Shown here: positions 34,882 to 46,047 of the stretch, piece by piece
How positions within the stretch are numbered: the stretch's first letter is position 1
How the letters are laid out: the number at the start of each line of letters is the position of its first letter
NCBI GenBank assembly: GCA_038363925.1
Contig: JAQQWL010000005.1
Span: 1,302,001 to 1,366,000 of the forward strand
Direction of reading: 5' to 3'
From: Apiospora phragmitis
Taxonomy: Eukaryota > Ascomycota > Sordariomycetes > Amphisphaeriales > Apiosporaceae
Length of the DNA: 64,000 bases
Program-made: the position numbers and the translations under genes
Notes under the pieces: generated by a model
The model's input: the letters and a program-made list of their open reading frames with translations, nothing else
Told to the model about the DNA's origin: nothing
Database searches by the model: none

Positions 34882-36161
34882 CTACTGGCATTGCGAATAA
34901 TACTCATTGCTCACGACGCACTTGTACGACCCGGAACACGCCGTGCAGCCCTGGAAGTCCTTGCCGCCACACTGGCCCCACTGGGAAACGGGGCTGCAAC
35001 CGCTTCCCTCCCCAGGGCTGGCCGTAGTAGTGGGGGCTGTCGCCTTGGTGGATGTGACGATGGTGGTCGGGGCAGCTTTCGTGGTAGGTGCAGGGTTGTC
35101 GTTCCCGGCGCCGCAGGTGAAAGGGTCGGGGCCTGACATGGAGCAATAGCAATCGCCGTTAGCTGGAATTTTCATCTTGGCGGTGTATGCATGTCTGTCG
35201 GGACTGGGGGTGGAAGTCAGGGGGGGAAGCTTACCGGGAATCACGTAGCTGCTGCTGCCCATGGAGTAGATGTTAATCAGCAGACCTGGGTCATTTGCCT
35301 GAATCATGTTCGTGTCAGCGGTCTATAATGATGCAGTTTACGAGGAGGCAAGTAAAGGAAAAAGACTGTTGCCATACCTTGTAGATACCGGGGATGCTGT
35401 ATGTCTGTGGAGATGCCGTGGCCTTTCCCCCCTTGATGTTTATCTGGGCGCATTCCATCTAAATACCAAGTCAGTATATTTCGAGGACGTAAATACACTA
35501 CGCTACACCTGGGGAAAAGTCTGCAACATGACTTACGTAGAGCTGGGCGCCGCCAGATGATCCCGCAGCGTGCAGCGCAATCATCTCGGCTCGTAGCAGG
35601 TACTGCCCATCGGCCAGACAGTCAGGGATCTTGATGGAGTGAAGACCACCGTTCTTGATGACCTTGGAGGTGCCCCAAACACCACCGCTGTATCCATCCT
35701 GCTGGATCTTGAACCTGCGCAGATTATCAAATTCTGGATTAGTTCTCTGGCTCAAGACGGTGATAAAGGAAGGCCACGGAAACAGCCGGAGTCCCTACTT
35801 ACCACCCGTTCCCCGGCCCCGCCGCCGCCGTCGCGGTGTCGACCTTCTTCAAGTACGCCAGCGTCGGCCCCTTGTGCGACGCGTCCATGACGTCGTCGGC
35901 GCCCGACGTCAGCGTGTGCCGCCAGACGGCGGTCACGGTGCTGCCCGCCTCAACGTCGACGACGGCGTCCGAGGGCGTCGTCGGGTTGGGGGGCCCGTTG
36001 CAGGCCAGCGAGTCCGAGCTCACGTCCTGGATGGGGCCGTCGTACGTCGGCGTCCGGATGCCGTGCGACACCGGGTAGGTCGTGCCGCCGCTCGCGAGCT
36101 GCACGAAGATGGTGTGGGCCGAGACGCTGGCCGCGATGCCGAGGAGGACGTGGGTTCGCAT
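34882..36161 (-). CDS. Secreted AA9 lytic polysaccharide monooxygenase with CBM1
   Basis: Copper-dependent LPMO that oxidatively cleaves cellulose or related glucans outside the cell. A short signal peptide ends at SVSA, exposing the N-terminal His of the histidine brace (HTIFVQL). The second His is in [18 protein letters not shown]. The axial Tyr region [14 protein letters not shown] is typical of AA9. A Thr/Ala-rich linker leads to a C-terminal CBM1 with its usual cysteines ([17 protein letters not shown], ending YYSQCQ). Introns are 35715-35802, 35459-35536, 35299-35377 and 35133-35234. The spliced CDS is 933 bases (310 residues) with the phase kept throughout. No damage. The 35133-35234 intron is a multiple of three and stop-free (see findings). 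Regulation by cellulose or carbon source is known for the family but not visible here. Confidence 0.95.
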
Positions 36162-36733
36162 CGTAGGTATCTGATCGGTCGGTTCGGGGAGAAGGGGATC
36201 AAGCTACTGTTCGGATGGAGGTGTGTGCCTGTCGACTTCGGATACTCGAAGGAGAAATTGGTCAAATCCCACAGGGAGAGGATATTTAAATGAACAAAAC
36301 GAACGGCAATCATCTCATATAAGTACCGGAGCCAGTTCACCAAGAGATGCATGCTCAGAACGGATGGGTGATCGCATCGCGCGTCCCGCCAATCCCACCG
36401 TTCCCCACGCAGTCGCTTGCCTGATGTGTCCTGCCATTCCCAGATTCCTCCAATCGGTGCAATCGAATCCGTCCCCACAGACACATAGCGTTCCAAACAA
36501 GCCCTTCTGGCGACCCCGGGGCGCCGAAATGAGGTGACAAGTGTGCAGGGCGGAGCCGGAGCCACGACGTCCGGCGTTCGGATTCGGAAAGGCGCCACGG
36601 CATCACGCGAGCGTAATTCCGCCGCCAAGCTGTCATGCCACGTTTCTTTTCTTATCCCATCACATGAGCGCCGATTTCAAACTGGCTAACCGGACCCTTT
36701 TACCCCTTACAATTTTCTCATTTTCCTGAAACC
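36162..36733. promoter_or_regulatory. Divergent upstream region of the LPMO gene and ankyrin copy A
   Basis: The LPMO gene reads left and the ankyrin gene right from this ~570-base region. No coding frame is supported. CreA-like SYGGRG words may occur in such promoters, but I do not assign one. Confidence 0.35.
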
Positions 36734-38459
36734 ATGCCGAGTCTCTCTGTATATCTTCCGGATCCTGATACCTACCTTGAGGAAAATCCTTTCCAAATAA
36801 ACACGTTATTGGCCTACGACGTGTTGATAGCGATCATCGCTGCAACGACGTCGAAGCGCTTAACGAGTACATCGAAGAGCATACGTTAGACGTCACCCAT
36901 CACGTTCTGGCGACATATATGAGGCGGCTATTTGGAATGGATGCGTCGAAGTTTACCACAGGCTTGTCACCTACCAAAACGCCCAAGCCGCCGTAGGCTC
37001 TGACCTATCTCCTAACCATCTACCGCTTCACGAGGCCTGCCGGGCTTCCCAAGTGGACATGGTACGCTACCTCTTTCGCAATTCAGATGACATCAAGGTG
37101 GATATTTCCACCAAAGATCAATATGGCCGAACACCGCTTCTCTCCGCATGTGAGCCCCTCCGATCCAGGTCGGGAGAATTTTCTGTGCGGGAGCTGGCAA
37201 TCATTCACCGCCGCAGCGAATAAATTATAGGCATCCTGCTAGATCACGGCGCTAGCGTCCAGGATCGCGCAGAGTTTCTTGTAGGTGGTACGAGAAAAGG
37301 CGGCGGAAAACTGTGCGATACGCCACTGAGCTTCGCCATTGCTTGCATAGGGCCGGCTCTTCTCCGGCGTTTCATCGGCCTCGGCGCACCGCTGCTCGTG
37401 TCGCTTGGCCATTGGGTTCCCTGGCGGGATCCAGGGGAGCTGAAATGCTACGAAGACGTTATGCTCATGCATATCGCGGCCACATTTCTGGATTGCGACG
37501 CCGTCGAGGTCCTGTTAGGCACGTCCGAAGGGCGGGAGATGGTCCGCATGCGCGACAAGCTGGGCCGCCTGCCTATACATTGGGCGGCCGACTGCGGCCA
37601 CAGAGGCACGTTTATGGAGACAGAGGAGGAGATAAGTCGCCGCGCTCTCGAGACTATGAAGCTGCTGCTCCCGCACTCGCCCGTTAACGACCCCAACGCC
37701 TCGGGAAACACGCCTCTGCACATTATCACCACGTTCGAGCGGCGCATCTGGCAGATGGCACAAGCACAACTCGACGAGGGCCGTCCGTCGCACTTTAACG
37801 ACGCCGTTATCCAGCTGCTCCTTGACCATGGCGCCGACGCCGCGCTCTGCAACCACAAGGGCGAAACAGCACTTACGCATATTATTACGAGAGGGGATTA
37901 CCTGGCGCCAGCAGCGATGATTTCCAGCATACTCGCTCGCGGCGCCGTGCTGAACGAGGCGGCCGACGCGAAAGGGAATACGCCGCTGCACCTCGCCGTA
38001 AAATGGCTTCCGATATGCCTCGACACCGTAAAGTTCCTGCTTAAGCATGGCGCCGACCCGATCCTGGCTAACGCCGACGGCGACACAGCGGCGCACATAG
38101 CGCCACGGAGCCAGGCGACGAACGAAGATAACGACGTGACGCGGGAGATCGAATATGTGCTCGATCTGTTCGAGGCGGCTAGCGGTGATCCGGAACTGCG
38201 CGATCGGGTTAACAACGCAGGCGTAACGCCGCGCGAGGTCCTGGATAAGGAGCAGGCGTGCTTGGCCAAGAGACTCAGAGAAGGAGGAGAGGAGAATGCG
38301 GGTTCTGAAAAAGGGAGTGGGATATGGAATGAGAGGGAGAGGGATAGGGAGAGGGAGAGGGATAGGGAGAGGGAGAGGCAGGGGGCCTTAAAGGAAATGG
38401 ACCAGACATACGACATAACGGTGCTACATATGTATTATATAAGGAATAAAAGAATATAA
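36734..38459 (+). pseudogene. Ankyrin-repeat protein, paralogue copy A, damaged
   Basis: Starts MPSLSVYLPDPD, almost the same start as copy B (MPSLSSYTPGHD at 61702). The order then matches copy B along its length: NDVEALNEYIEEHT, VEVYHRLVTYQNAQAA, PLLSACEPL, IIGILLDHGASVQD, GRLPIHWAADCG, SGNTPLHI, FLLKHGADPILANADGD. About six ankyrin repeats are recognisable. Lesions: early phase shifts between about 36790 and 36900, and an in-frame TAA at 37219-37221 where copy B has a Glu codon. From there to 38459 the frame is clean (more than 400 codons). No signal peptide or TM. The C-terminus is a repetitive Arg/Glu/Asp tail. The long intact 3' part could still be expressed from a later start. Function unknown. 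Confidence 0.72.
38332..38383 (+). repeat. 18-bp purine tandem repeat in the tail of ankyrin copy A
   Basis: About 2.9 copies of GGAGAGGGAGAGGGATAG, in frame, encoding repeated RERDRE. Because 18 is a multiple of three, copy-number change would keep the reading frame. Copy B lacks it. Confidence 0.8.
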
Positions 38460-38472
38460 ATCCATACGTACA

Positions 38473-39000
38473 TTATTTACTACTGAACCGATCTAGCGGT
38501 ATCATTCCCACAAAACTGCTATTCTTATCCCCCGTGCCTGCTTCTAGGTTAGCACTCAGTTCATCAGTCTTCGTCTCGGCCACGATCCCTTTCTCTTTCT
38601 CCAGTCTTGGCATATGTAAATATCAGCATTGAGTGTGCAAGCATCACGAGACGAGGATGGTACTAACGGCAAGAGCTTTGTTGGCGGCGGCGGCCTCCTC
38701 CTTCTGGACGAGGTGGCCCATCAACTGTCAGTTGGCCGAGATAACAGCATGGGCAGAGTTGACTTACCGCAAGACGGCGAAGGTCGCACTGACAAGATGG
38801 TTAGCAAGTCGTTAATTTTTGAAGTCCATGGGATGGCTCTGCTTACCTGGTAGATCTCGTCGGATTACTGCTGGACGGAATGGTTAGCATGCCAATATGA
38901 TAGAGAGATTTTAGGAGACCGACAGCGTGAACGGGCGCACGGTTAGGGGGCCTTGGGTACGGAGATTAGGCTGTACGCTGTTCAACCTCGCACAATCCAT
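38473..39000 (-). CDS. Candidate small spliced gene with a 21-base exon
   Basis: On the minus strand ATG 39000 opens MDCARLNSVQPNLRTQGPLT. Further exons are marked by good splice sites: the exon near 38850-38880 (DEIYQ, donor GTAAGC), the 21-base exon 38768-38788 (CDLRRLA, flanked by AG and GTAAGT), 38668-38724 (LMGHLVQKEEAAANKALA, donor GTTAGT) and a last exon with LEKEKGIVAETKTDEL ending at the TAA at 38473-38475. GCTAAC/CTGAC branch words precede the acceptors. The pieces together look like a protein of about 110 residues with a charged helix. Two problems remain: an in-frame TAA at the start of the second exon, and a phase mismatch at the last junction. No family recognised. Confidence 0.35.
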
Positions 39001-40375
39001 AGGAAACGTCTTTATGATAATGAGTAGATGGAAATATTGAAAATACCACTTTCTGTGTGACTTATGGATACTGGACAGTTATCAGACTCCCCTGAACTAT
39101 GGCCAGGAACTTATGCGGTCGCAATTTTCAGCTGACTATCTTCAAGCGCGACTGTTGTCAATCTTGCCGTCAAGTTGTCCACGGCACCTAGTTCGCCACT
39201 CTCTCGCCTCTCAGCATTCCCATCCTTAAAGCTAACGTGGGTCCTCCTTCTTCGAGCACGGTTAACTGGTCTAAAGCTTAAGATGTCTCTTAATGGCGGT
39301 CTTATAATCCCATATTTCATATCACATGCCTCATGTTCCGTGTCCTCCACTATCGCCATAATGCTCCGCCTTGTATATTTGTCTTATCTAGTTCCTCGAA
39401 CTCGGTGGTTTTCTTATGGGTATCAGTCGGGCCCCGAAGGTTGCTGAAAGGTAGTCTAGTCGTTTTATCTCGAGTGTTAGTCCGGAGATTAGAGATGAGC
39501 TGAATTGGATAGTTGTATCTTACCTTGAAGGCGGGTGAAGCATCGCCACCATAATCCTTGATGAGAAGCTGACTCGATTGCTTGTTTAGTGACTTGTCCA
39601 AGACTCCGATTCTACATTTCAAAAATAGTAGTGACCATGACCAGGCAGGGCAGTAGATCTCTGTCTCATTTATCCCATGTTCCTGATCCCAACCATGCTA
39701 AAGACGTTTTCCATTTGGACATTAAATCATCTGAAACTCTGCGAAATGCTGCACCGAAGTACGCTCGACTTATGAGATCAGAGTGAAGTCGCAATGCGCA
39801 GAAGAGCCATTATGCAGCCACGAGGTGACGCTGGAGTTCTGGTTTTGCAAAGCTTGCCAAGGTACTGACGTGATTGGATGGGAGAGACCGTACTGGGTAT
39901 ACGAGGGCGAGGAACTGGTGCAAGGACTGATGTGCTGAAGATGATGTAGTAGAAGGAGATGGAGGATGGTTATGTGTGAGAGCTGTGAGAGGAGGATGGT
40001 TAGGTATCTGCATGGCTTACGATCCATGTTGAGAAGCGTCGAGTAGAACTTACTATGTATGGTAGAGTCAACTTGTGCCAAAAGACATCTTGATGATTGC
40101 TTCGGGAGGCTTTTTCTTGAAGGTGTGTGTCGATGGCGTTGAGGTGGTCTAGTCATGTACCAATGCAAGGTTGGTGTTTGCAGGTGGTATGTGTGGTAAG
40201 GTGTACCAGCGCTGAAGATGTTTTGTTCAAGGTGAGAAAGTGGAAGGTGGAAGCAATGATGTGTTGAAGATGCTTGGTGAAGTTGCTTGATGAAGATGTT
40301 TGATGAAGATCCATTGATGAGGAAGAAGGATGATGTCGAAGCTTGTGGAAGAGGAAGCTTGGTGTGTGTTGGAGG

Positions 40376-40413
40376 TCCAAGTCCTGACTGAAGATCCAAG
40401 TCTTGACTGAAGA
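40376..40413 (+). repeat. 19-bp direct tandem duplication
   Basis: Two adjacent 19-base copies (TCCAAGTCCTGACTGAAGA and the same with one C-to-T change) at 40376-40394 and 40395-40413, inside the low-complexity tract. Confidence 0.85.
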
Positions 40414-40596
40414 TGTTTGGCTTGATGGAGAACGGAAGGAAAAGATGCGAACTTGGGAGGAGGAAAGGCACGAATTTGTACCCTCCAGCTTGGGCAGACT
40501 GGGTTCCGCAATCAGTAACTTGAGTGCCTGAGTAGGGTGCGACGACACACCTGTCGATGTCAGGGCACTATGCAAGATCAGAATGCAGTGTGGGGA

Positions 40597-40827
40597 ATTT
40601 TCTGATTGGTCCAAAGCAGTTGGGGTCCCCTAACGCAGAGCAGAGCCGCACCTTATTTAGGAGTATCGAGGGTACCCACCCGATTCCTGGTTTTCTGATT
40701 GGCCCATTAATACAGCTGCCTCCTGCAGGGCACATTCTGTGTGGGTTTTTCTATTGGCTCATTAATAATGTGTGCTTGGGAATATGCCCGGGACATGTGC
40801 AGGTACTCACGTACTTTGCTTATAACC
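40597..40827. promoter_or_regulatory. Triplicated ATTGG (CCAAT-box) motif with a TATA-like word
   Basis: TCTGATTGG-like words occur at about 40601-40609, 40694-40702 and 40751-40757. The last two are followed by CATTAATA. A CTTATAAC word lies at about 40819. Three inverted CCAAT boxes before a TATA-like word look like a promoter, but no convincing coding frame follows it. Confidence 0.3.
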
Positions 40828-41443
40828 CAACTCACGTGTGCTTCACCTCAACTCACCTACACCTCACATTTAGTGATATGTAATCTACTACAGACATGCC
40901 CGGGATCTTCAAGGTTGTGACGCTTCGAACCACTAGGTTCTAGCTGTGTAGCTCGTATTCTAATGTTTCCAAGACCAGTACCTTGATATCTGCCTTCGAC
41001 AGCATGCCCGACCCCTGAATGCTCATCTACGAATGACATGTCCTCTGACACATACAGCAGCATGGATATCACCCTCCTGCTTGCTAAGATAGACATTCAT
41101 AGACAAGAGATATCCGTCCCTACATTAACTTCAGTGGTTCCACAAGTCACGCCACTGAAGCTCTCGTTTGTCGTAAAGTCTCGTTATAAACAATGATCTT
41201 CCAGCCAAGATACACGACATCCCACGGATGACACGCTCCAGCGTAATGGCGCGAGTATGCTCATCTTATCTGCAAATAAAACATCTTGCCATCAAACAGT
41301 TGGAAGATATCCAGGTTTCATTAGATAATTAATTATATTACTGTACTAACATTATGGCATTTCAAGGTTTGTAGGAATGCTTTGTGTCCGCCAACATTGT
41401 AGTCATGATAATGACTCCAACGTCCTGAGATCCATAGTGCTTT

Positions 41444-43834
41444 TTAGAAAGGGCTCGTCGCATTGCTAATGCCACTGTAGAAGTTGATCCACTTGAAGAT
41501 CTCCGTGTGCCAGACCAGGCTGTTCTCGGGCTTGAGCGTCAGGTGGTCCTCGTCGGGGAAGCTGAGGAACTTGCTCGGGATGCCCTTGGTCTGGAGCATG
41601 TTGAAGAGCAGGATGCCCTCGCTGATGGGCAGGCGGTAGTCGAGCTCGTTGTGCACGACGAAGTGGGGTGTCGACCACTGGTCAGAGTACAGCAGCGGGT
41701 TCCAGTCGTAGTAGGGCGAGCCGGGCACCATGCCGCTGGCGTTGTAGGGCCCGAGGTAGTCGTGATTCATGAACCAGAGCTCATCACTATTGTAGGCTCC
41801 TAGGGTCTGCGTCACGCCATCGTGGGTTACGAGGGACTTGAACCATTGACCCATTTCTTGTCCGGCGATCCTATTAAGGTGTCAGTCACGTAATTATTGT
41901 ACTAGAAGAAGAGGGTGTACGGGTAAATGGTTGCGATGGGGTAATATAAAGGGTTCTTACCAGTTTGTCATGTATCCACCAAAGGAGGCACCGGCTTCAA
42001 TACCCCGAGTTGTGTCGACGTAGTCAAGGGTCTCGTTGACATACTTCCAGGCGTGAACCAGATCCCAGTAGGGGTAGGAGCCCCATTTCCCAGCGATTGC
42101 GTCCGTCAGATTCTGGCCCCAACCGGTCGATGCTGTCGGGTTCGGCGCAACGACGACGTAGCCTTGGTCGGCCCAGGTCTTGAGGTTCCATCTAAGCGAC
42201 CACGAGCTTGCCCAACTTCCTTGGGGACCTCCGTGGACGAGGAATGCGAGAGGGTACTTCTTGGTATTGTCGAAGCCCTCTGGGTATACGATCCACGCCT
42301 GTTGCTTGATCTCGGAGCTGTTGGTCGCGTAGTAGAACTCGGAAACGTCTTCGGGGCCAAGACCAGCGAGCTCGGGATCTACCTTGTTGGACTGGAAGTA
42401 GGTCTTGAGGGGCTCACCCGCAGCGGAAATGGTGTAGATGTCGCGGCTGGACCAGATCTTGGAGTCCGAGACGATCAGGCCGTCCGGGATAACATGGAAC
42501 CCAGACGGCGTGCCCTCATCCGTGATGTTCTTCGGTACAAAGTCGTTATCAGCTGTCATCGGGATGGAGAAGATACGATCGCGGCCAAGATCGGAAGCTT
42601 GGACGAATACGGTCTGGCCATCCTCGGCCCATTCGAGCGAGGCAGGGGAACGGTCCCACTTGCCGGCGAGCTTAGTTATCTGGGCGTTCTTGGCGTCAGG
42701 GTTGGCGATGTACAGAATTCTGCGGTCGGATTCGTAGTTGATGCCATTTTGCTGGAAGTAGGCGATCTTGTCGCCCTTGGGTGAGAACTTAGGGCCCGTC
42801 GAGTAACCTTCAGCATCAGTGTATGGAGGGGCTCCGCTGGGATTGAGAAGTACAGCATCCTCTGATGTTCCTGTAAAAGGAACGAGGTAAAGCGGAGTGC
42901 TCGTGTAGTTGGACAGAGGAAGGTCAATATCCTTGGACCTAAAAATGAGCTTACTTCCATCTGGTGCCAAATCGTAGTCGCTTGCATCGCCTTCGGTATC
43001 GATTGGGCTCTCAGCACATGTAACATTGCAGATGCCGGTGACATAATTTGTTAGTTTGCCATCGAATGAGAAGCTGCTTCCAGTACCATAAGTTCCATTG
43101 CCGGGAGTCGCAGTCTTCAGAGTTCCACCAAAAACGGCATACTTTTGCGCTGTGAGCCAGTGGTCCTAGAGAAAGGGTTAGCTTTGTTTGAAGAAGTCAT
43201 CTGGAACGATCCAACACTCACCCAGAGTCGGGGATAAATCGAGGTGTAAATGCGGCCTGCACTTGCTGGCTTGGTAGCAAAGTTCTCGTTGTAAGCAGTT
43301 CCGTTGGGATAAGCCAGGCCCGAGAGAAGGAAGTTGATGTCGCCGGATGAGGTCAATGCCGCCTTGAGACCAGAAAGCGGAGCTGGGATCGATGCCACGA
43401 GCTTGGCATCACCGATTGCCAAGGCGTCGCCGAAATAGAGGCTGACACCGCCGTCCTCTTCCGCGTTCGTGCCATTGACGTACAGAATGGACGAAGGCGA
43501 AGGGCCAATGAAGAGGAACTCCGAGATGGACTCGTCTCCTTCCCAGTCGCTAATGTCCCCAGTCTTCAAATCCAGCTTGGCCCACTTGGAAGAGGAATTG
43601 TGCGTCTCAAAAGAGTATTTGGAGACCGTGAAGAGAGCGAAATCCTAGAAGAACGTTAGTCACGCTTGAACAAGGAAGAAAACATAGTTACGCAGGATCA
43701 AGACATACGCCAGTGGGATTGGGAATAGCATCACCGTAGCGGTTGGCGGAGATCATGCCCTCTGGGGTCAGCGCGGTGACACTGGACAAGCCAGCATAGA
43801 GCGCTAGCGCGCACGACACCAAGCCGCGTCCCAT
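41444..43834 (-). CDS. Secreted dipeptidyl-peptidase V (S9 family)
   Basis: Prolyl-oligopeptidase-family serine exopeptidase that releases N-terminal dipeptides from extracellular peptides. It is well known as a secreted antigen and digestive enzyme in ascomycetes. The signal peptide is at the start (MGRGLVSCALALYAGLSSVT). A beta-propeller part follows, then the hydrolase domain with PLAFLVHGGPQGSW (oxyanion region), the nucleophile elbow AGASFGGYMTNW, the Asp in VVHNELDYRLP and the His in FPDEDHLTLKPEN. Introns are 43645-43707, 43166-43221 and 41871-41960. The exons sum to 2181 bases and give 726 residues, the usual length. Several NxS/T glycosylation sites (NGTAY, NVTC, NYTST, NETL). No frame damage. 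Confidence 0.95.
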
Positions 43835-45130
43835 GATGGTGTTGCTTCTTGAGTCCTTGTCTTGGATGACAATTGACTGGAGTGGGAGTAAGGTTACTCT
43901 TGGTCGAGCTACACAGAACGAGCCCAAGAGACGGAATTTTCAGGTGACGCAAGGCGAACACTTTATATATGCGCGCTGGTGTATGCACCTGCTTGTCTAA
44001 CCTATCAACGCATCCTTCCTTCTTGGTTATACGACCCAGCGAAGCGGCTCACCGCGGGACGGAGGCATTACGTCTTTGAAGTTCCCGCTCGTAAGCATCG
44101 CGCGGGGTACCATGCGGCGTGGGACTCGGAAAAGCACATCGCCTGGGTGATTATCCATTGAGGGTGGTCTGACCTGCCTATCGCAATCCGAGTCATGAAG
44201 TTGCGGCAGGGAAGTAAACAAGAGACCTTCCTATTCCGGTCACCATTGAGCAAATATTGAGGAGATAGCAATAAAAAGGAATGGCGCAATTGGCTACCGT
44301 TGGGGCGTAGGCTTGGCAGTTACGCCAGAACATCAGTTCCGCTTACCGCCTGGCTGCCTGCATACTTACCTATATACATGTAGACAAGCCGTTCCCGGGA
44401 TTCGGATCAGTGGCCCATACTTCGGTCATGTCAAGTTCTTCATCTTTAGATCCGATATACGGCACTTCTGGGTCTCTTCGTTGGGAAAAACGGATGCATC
44501 AGTCCAGAAGTGCCTTGGGCAAGACTCCGGACTAACCAGATGGATCTAAGCACCAAAGCCGATTCGCTCTCATAACACTCGAATAGCATAATATGGAAGG
44601 TACTCAAATGTAAATGGACAATTCGAATAAACGCTACAAATGTGATAACTTGATTTTGTGACCGTAGGACTGGGTGAAGGCTGGCTGTTCTGTCAGTCGA
44701 GTGTCTCGTCGATGTCCCTACTTGATCAAGCCATGCTGCGGGGACGGTTTTATCGGCCCGGTAACTGTTGGGTTACACCGGCATAACCCCCGCCTTAGGA
44801 GTCAGACTGTGCTGACTGCTACTGGAACATTTGTCTTTCAGATTTGTAAATCGTGAAGGCATTCATTCTATTGGCGTCCCGGGGTTGGGAAATGCCCTCT
44901 TGCGTCTTCATGGCGCGACAAGACATCTTGAGGGCCTCGGTAGAGTTTTTCTGCTCTGAGCGAAGGCCGTGTCGCAGACATACTCATGTCTGATTTCATA
45001 CGCATGTCGCTTGAAGCAGCAAGGAGAGATTGAACTTCAAGAAATAGAAGTGACCAGAAGTTAACATCATCAATATTGGACCTGTCAATTGACCGAACGG
45101 GTATAGTTTCCACGCAATCAGAAGCATCTC
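43835..45130. other. Intergenic region upstream of the DPP V gene
   Basis: No gene supported. The first ~150 bases contain a TATATA word (about 43964) about 130 bases from the DPP V ATG, a plausible core promoter. The rest shows only short frames. Confidence 0.45.
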
Positions 45131-45721
45131 TCATCCTTGGGTCGCATCTAAATTGGTTTGCCCAAGCTTCCGGCCTCTCGCCGCCGCAACTAGCCCGTCC
45201 AGCCAGTCCTGGTGACCCAACAACATCTTATTTGGCTTCACCTCTGCCAACTGAGCAGCAGGTTTTCCGATCTGGCTCTCCTGGGTCAAGATCCTCACGC
45301 GCCCACCCTCGAGATCCTCAATGAGCCACGCGTGGTAGACCTCGACGCTCTCCTCGGGGTTGGGAGCATCCAGCTTCGCCGACCAGGCGATCCGGCATGG
45401 ATGCTGCTCTATTTTTTCGGTTGCTGCCGTTCTTGGAGGCGGCGGCGGCACGGACTCCTCGACGGGGCACGTGAGGACGGGGAACCCGAACGTGCTGAAC
45501 TTGAAGACATCGCCCTTCTTGAGGACCGGGCCGAACTTGGGCTCCATGATTTGGGAGACGTTCTTGTAGTAGCTCTCCCACTTGCTGATGTTCGCGACAA
45601 GGTCCCACATCTGCCGCGCGGTCAATCCTTTGACGATGACCTCGTTGGAGACGAAGTTGTCGGTGGTTCCGGGGAGGAAGTGCTCAGGCCAGATTATGGC
45701 CGATTGAGTAGGGCCCGTCAT
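45131..45721 (-). CDS. SRPBCC (START-like) domain protein
   Basis: A compact, intact single-exon frame of 196 residues. NEVIVKGLTARQMWDLVANI and WESYYKNVSQIMEP match the first helix-grip strand and helix of SRPBCC/polyketide-cyclase-like proteins. GDVFKFSTFGFPVLTCPVEE, RIAWSAKLDAP, VEVYHAWLIEDLEGGRVRI and TQESQIGKP follow in the expected beta-strand order, ending in the long C-terminal helix with WLDGLVAAAR. Such proteins bind hydrophobic ligands in a central cavity, and many fungal members have no assigned role. No signal peptide. A Pro run (VPPPPPR) forms an insert. It lies in tandem with the transporter gene, about 330 bases apart, without evidence of a shared function. Confidence 0.85.
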   Translation of the reverse strand: MTGPTQSAIIWPEHFLPGTTDNFVSNEVIVKGLTARQMWDLVANISKWESYYKNVSQIMEPKFGPVLKKGDVFKFSTFGFPVLTCPVEESVPPPPPRTAATEKIEQHPCRIAWSAKLDAPNPEESVEVYHAWLIEDLEGGRVRILTQESQIGKPAAQLAEVKPNKMLLGHQDWLDGLVAAARGRKLGQTNLDATQG

Positions 45722-46047
45722 GTTGAATCAACGCTGAGAGAGTTAAATCGATTGCTTACAGTATTACGAGGAGCTGCGTAAAATATGGCAATGTGTATAT
45801 CTAATAACATCCATACTAGAATCCGGAGGCTTGACGAAACCCTTACAAATCAATAAGTCATGACGTCAACACACTTCTGCTGTACCACACTCGAAGATTG
45901 AAGTGATATTGAGCCACAGAGCACTAAGTATCGGAAATCGGAACGAGTGTTTGCTAATGATAAAACAAGTAGCTAACTACATATTTATAAAATGTCGAGG
46001 CTTGAACATTGCTCTAAGAGTTTAACCTACCTATCTCTGTAAACCGT

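Larger units (their letters stand above)
39001..41443. other. Gene-poor stretch with low-complexity, purine-biased sequence
   Basis: No gene is supported. Between about 39800 and 40520 the plus strand is strongly G/A/T-biased, with many GATGAAGATG- and GGAGGATGG-like words. The strand bias removes stop codons on the minus strand and produces long Ser/His/Pro/Leu-rich frames there (for example 39770-40471 and 40153-40614) that do not look like proteins. Short frames at 39111-39622 might be exons of a small minus-strand gene, but the phases do not join. Confidence 0.5.

Noticed and set aside
39111..39622. Two minus-strand frames as exons of one gene
   Set aside because: A donor and an acceptor exist, but the phases do not join without a stop.
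39770..40471. 233-residue minus-strand frame rich in Ser, His and Leu
   Set aside because: Explained by purine bias of the opposite strand; no protein-like periodicity or motif.
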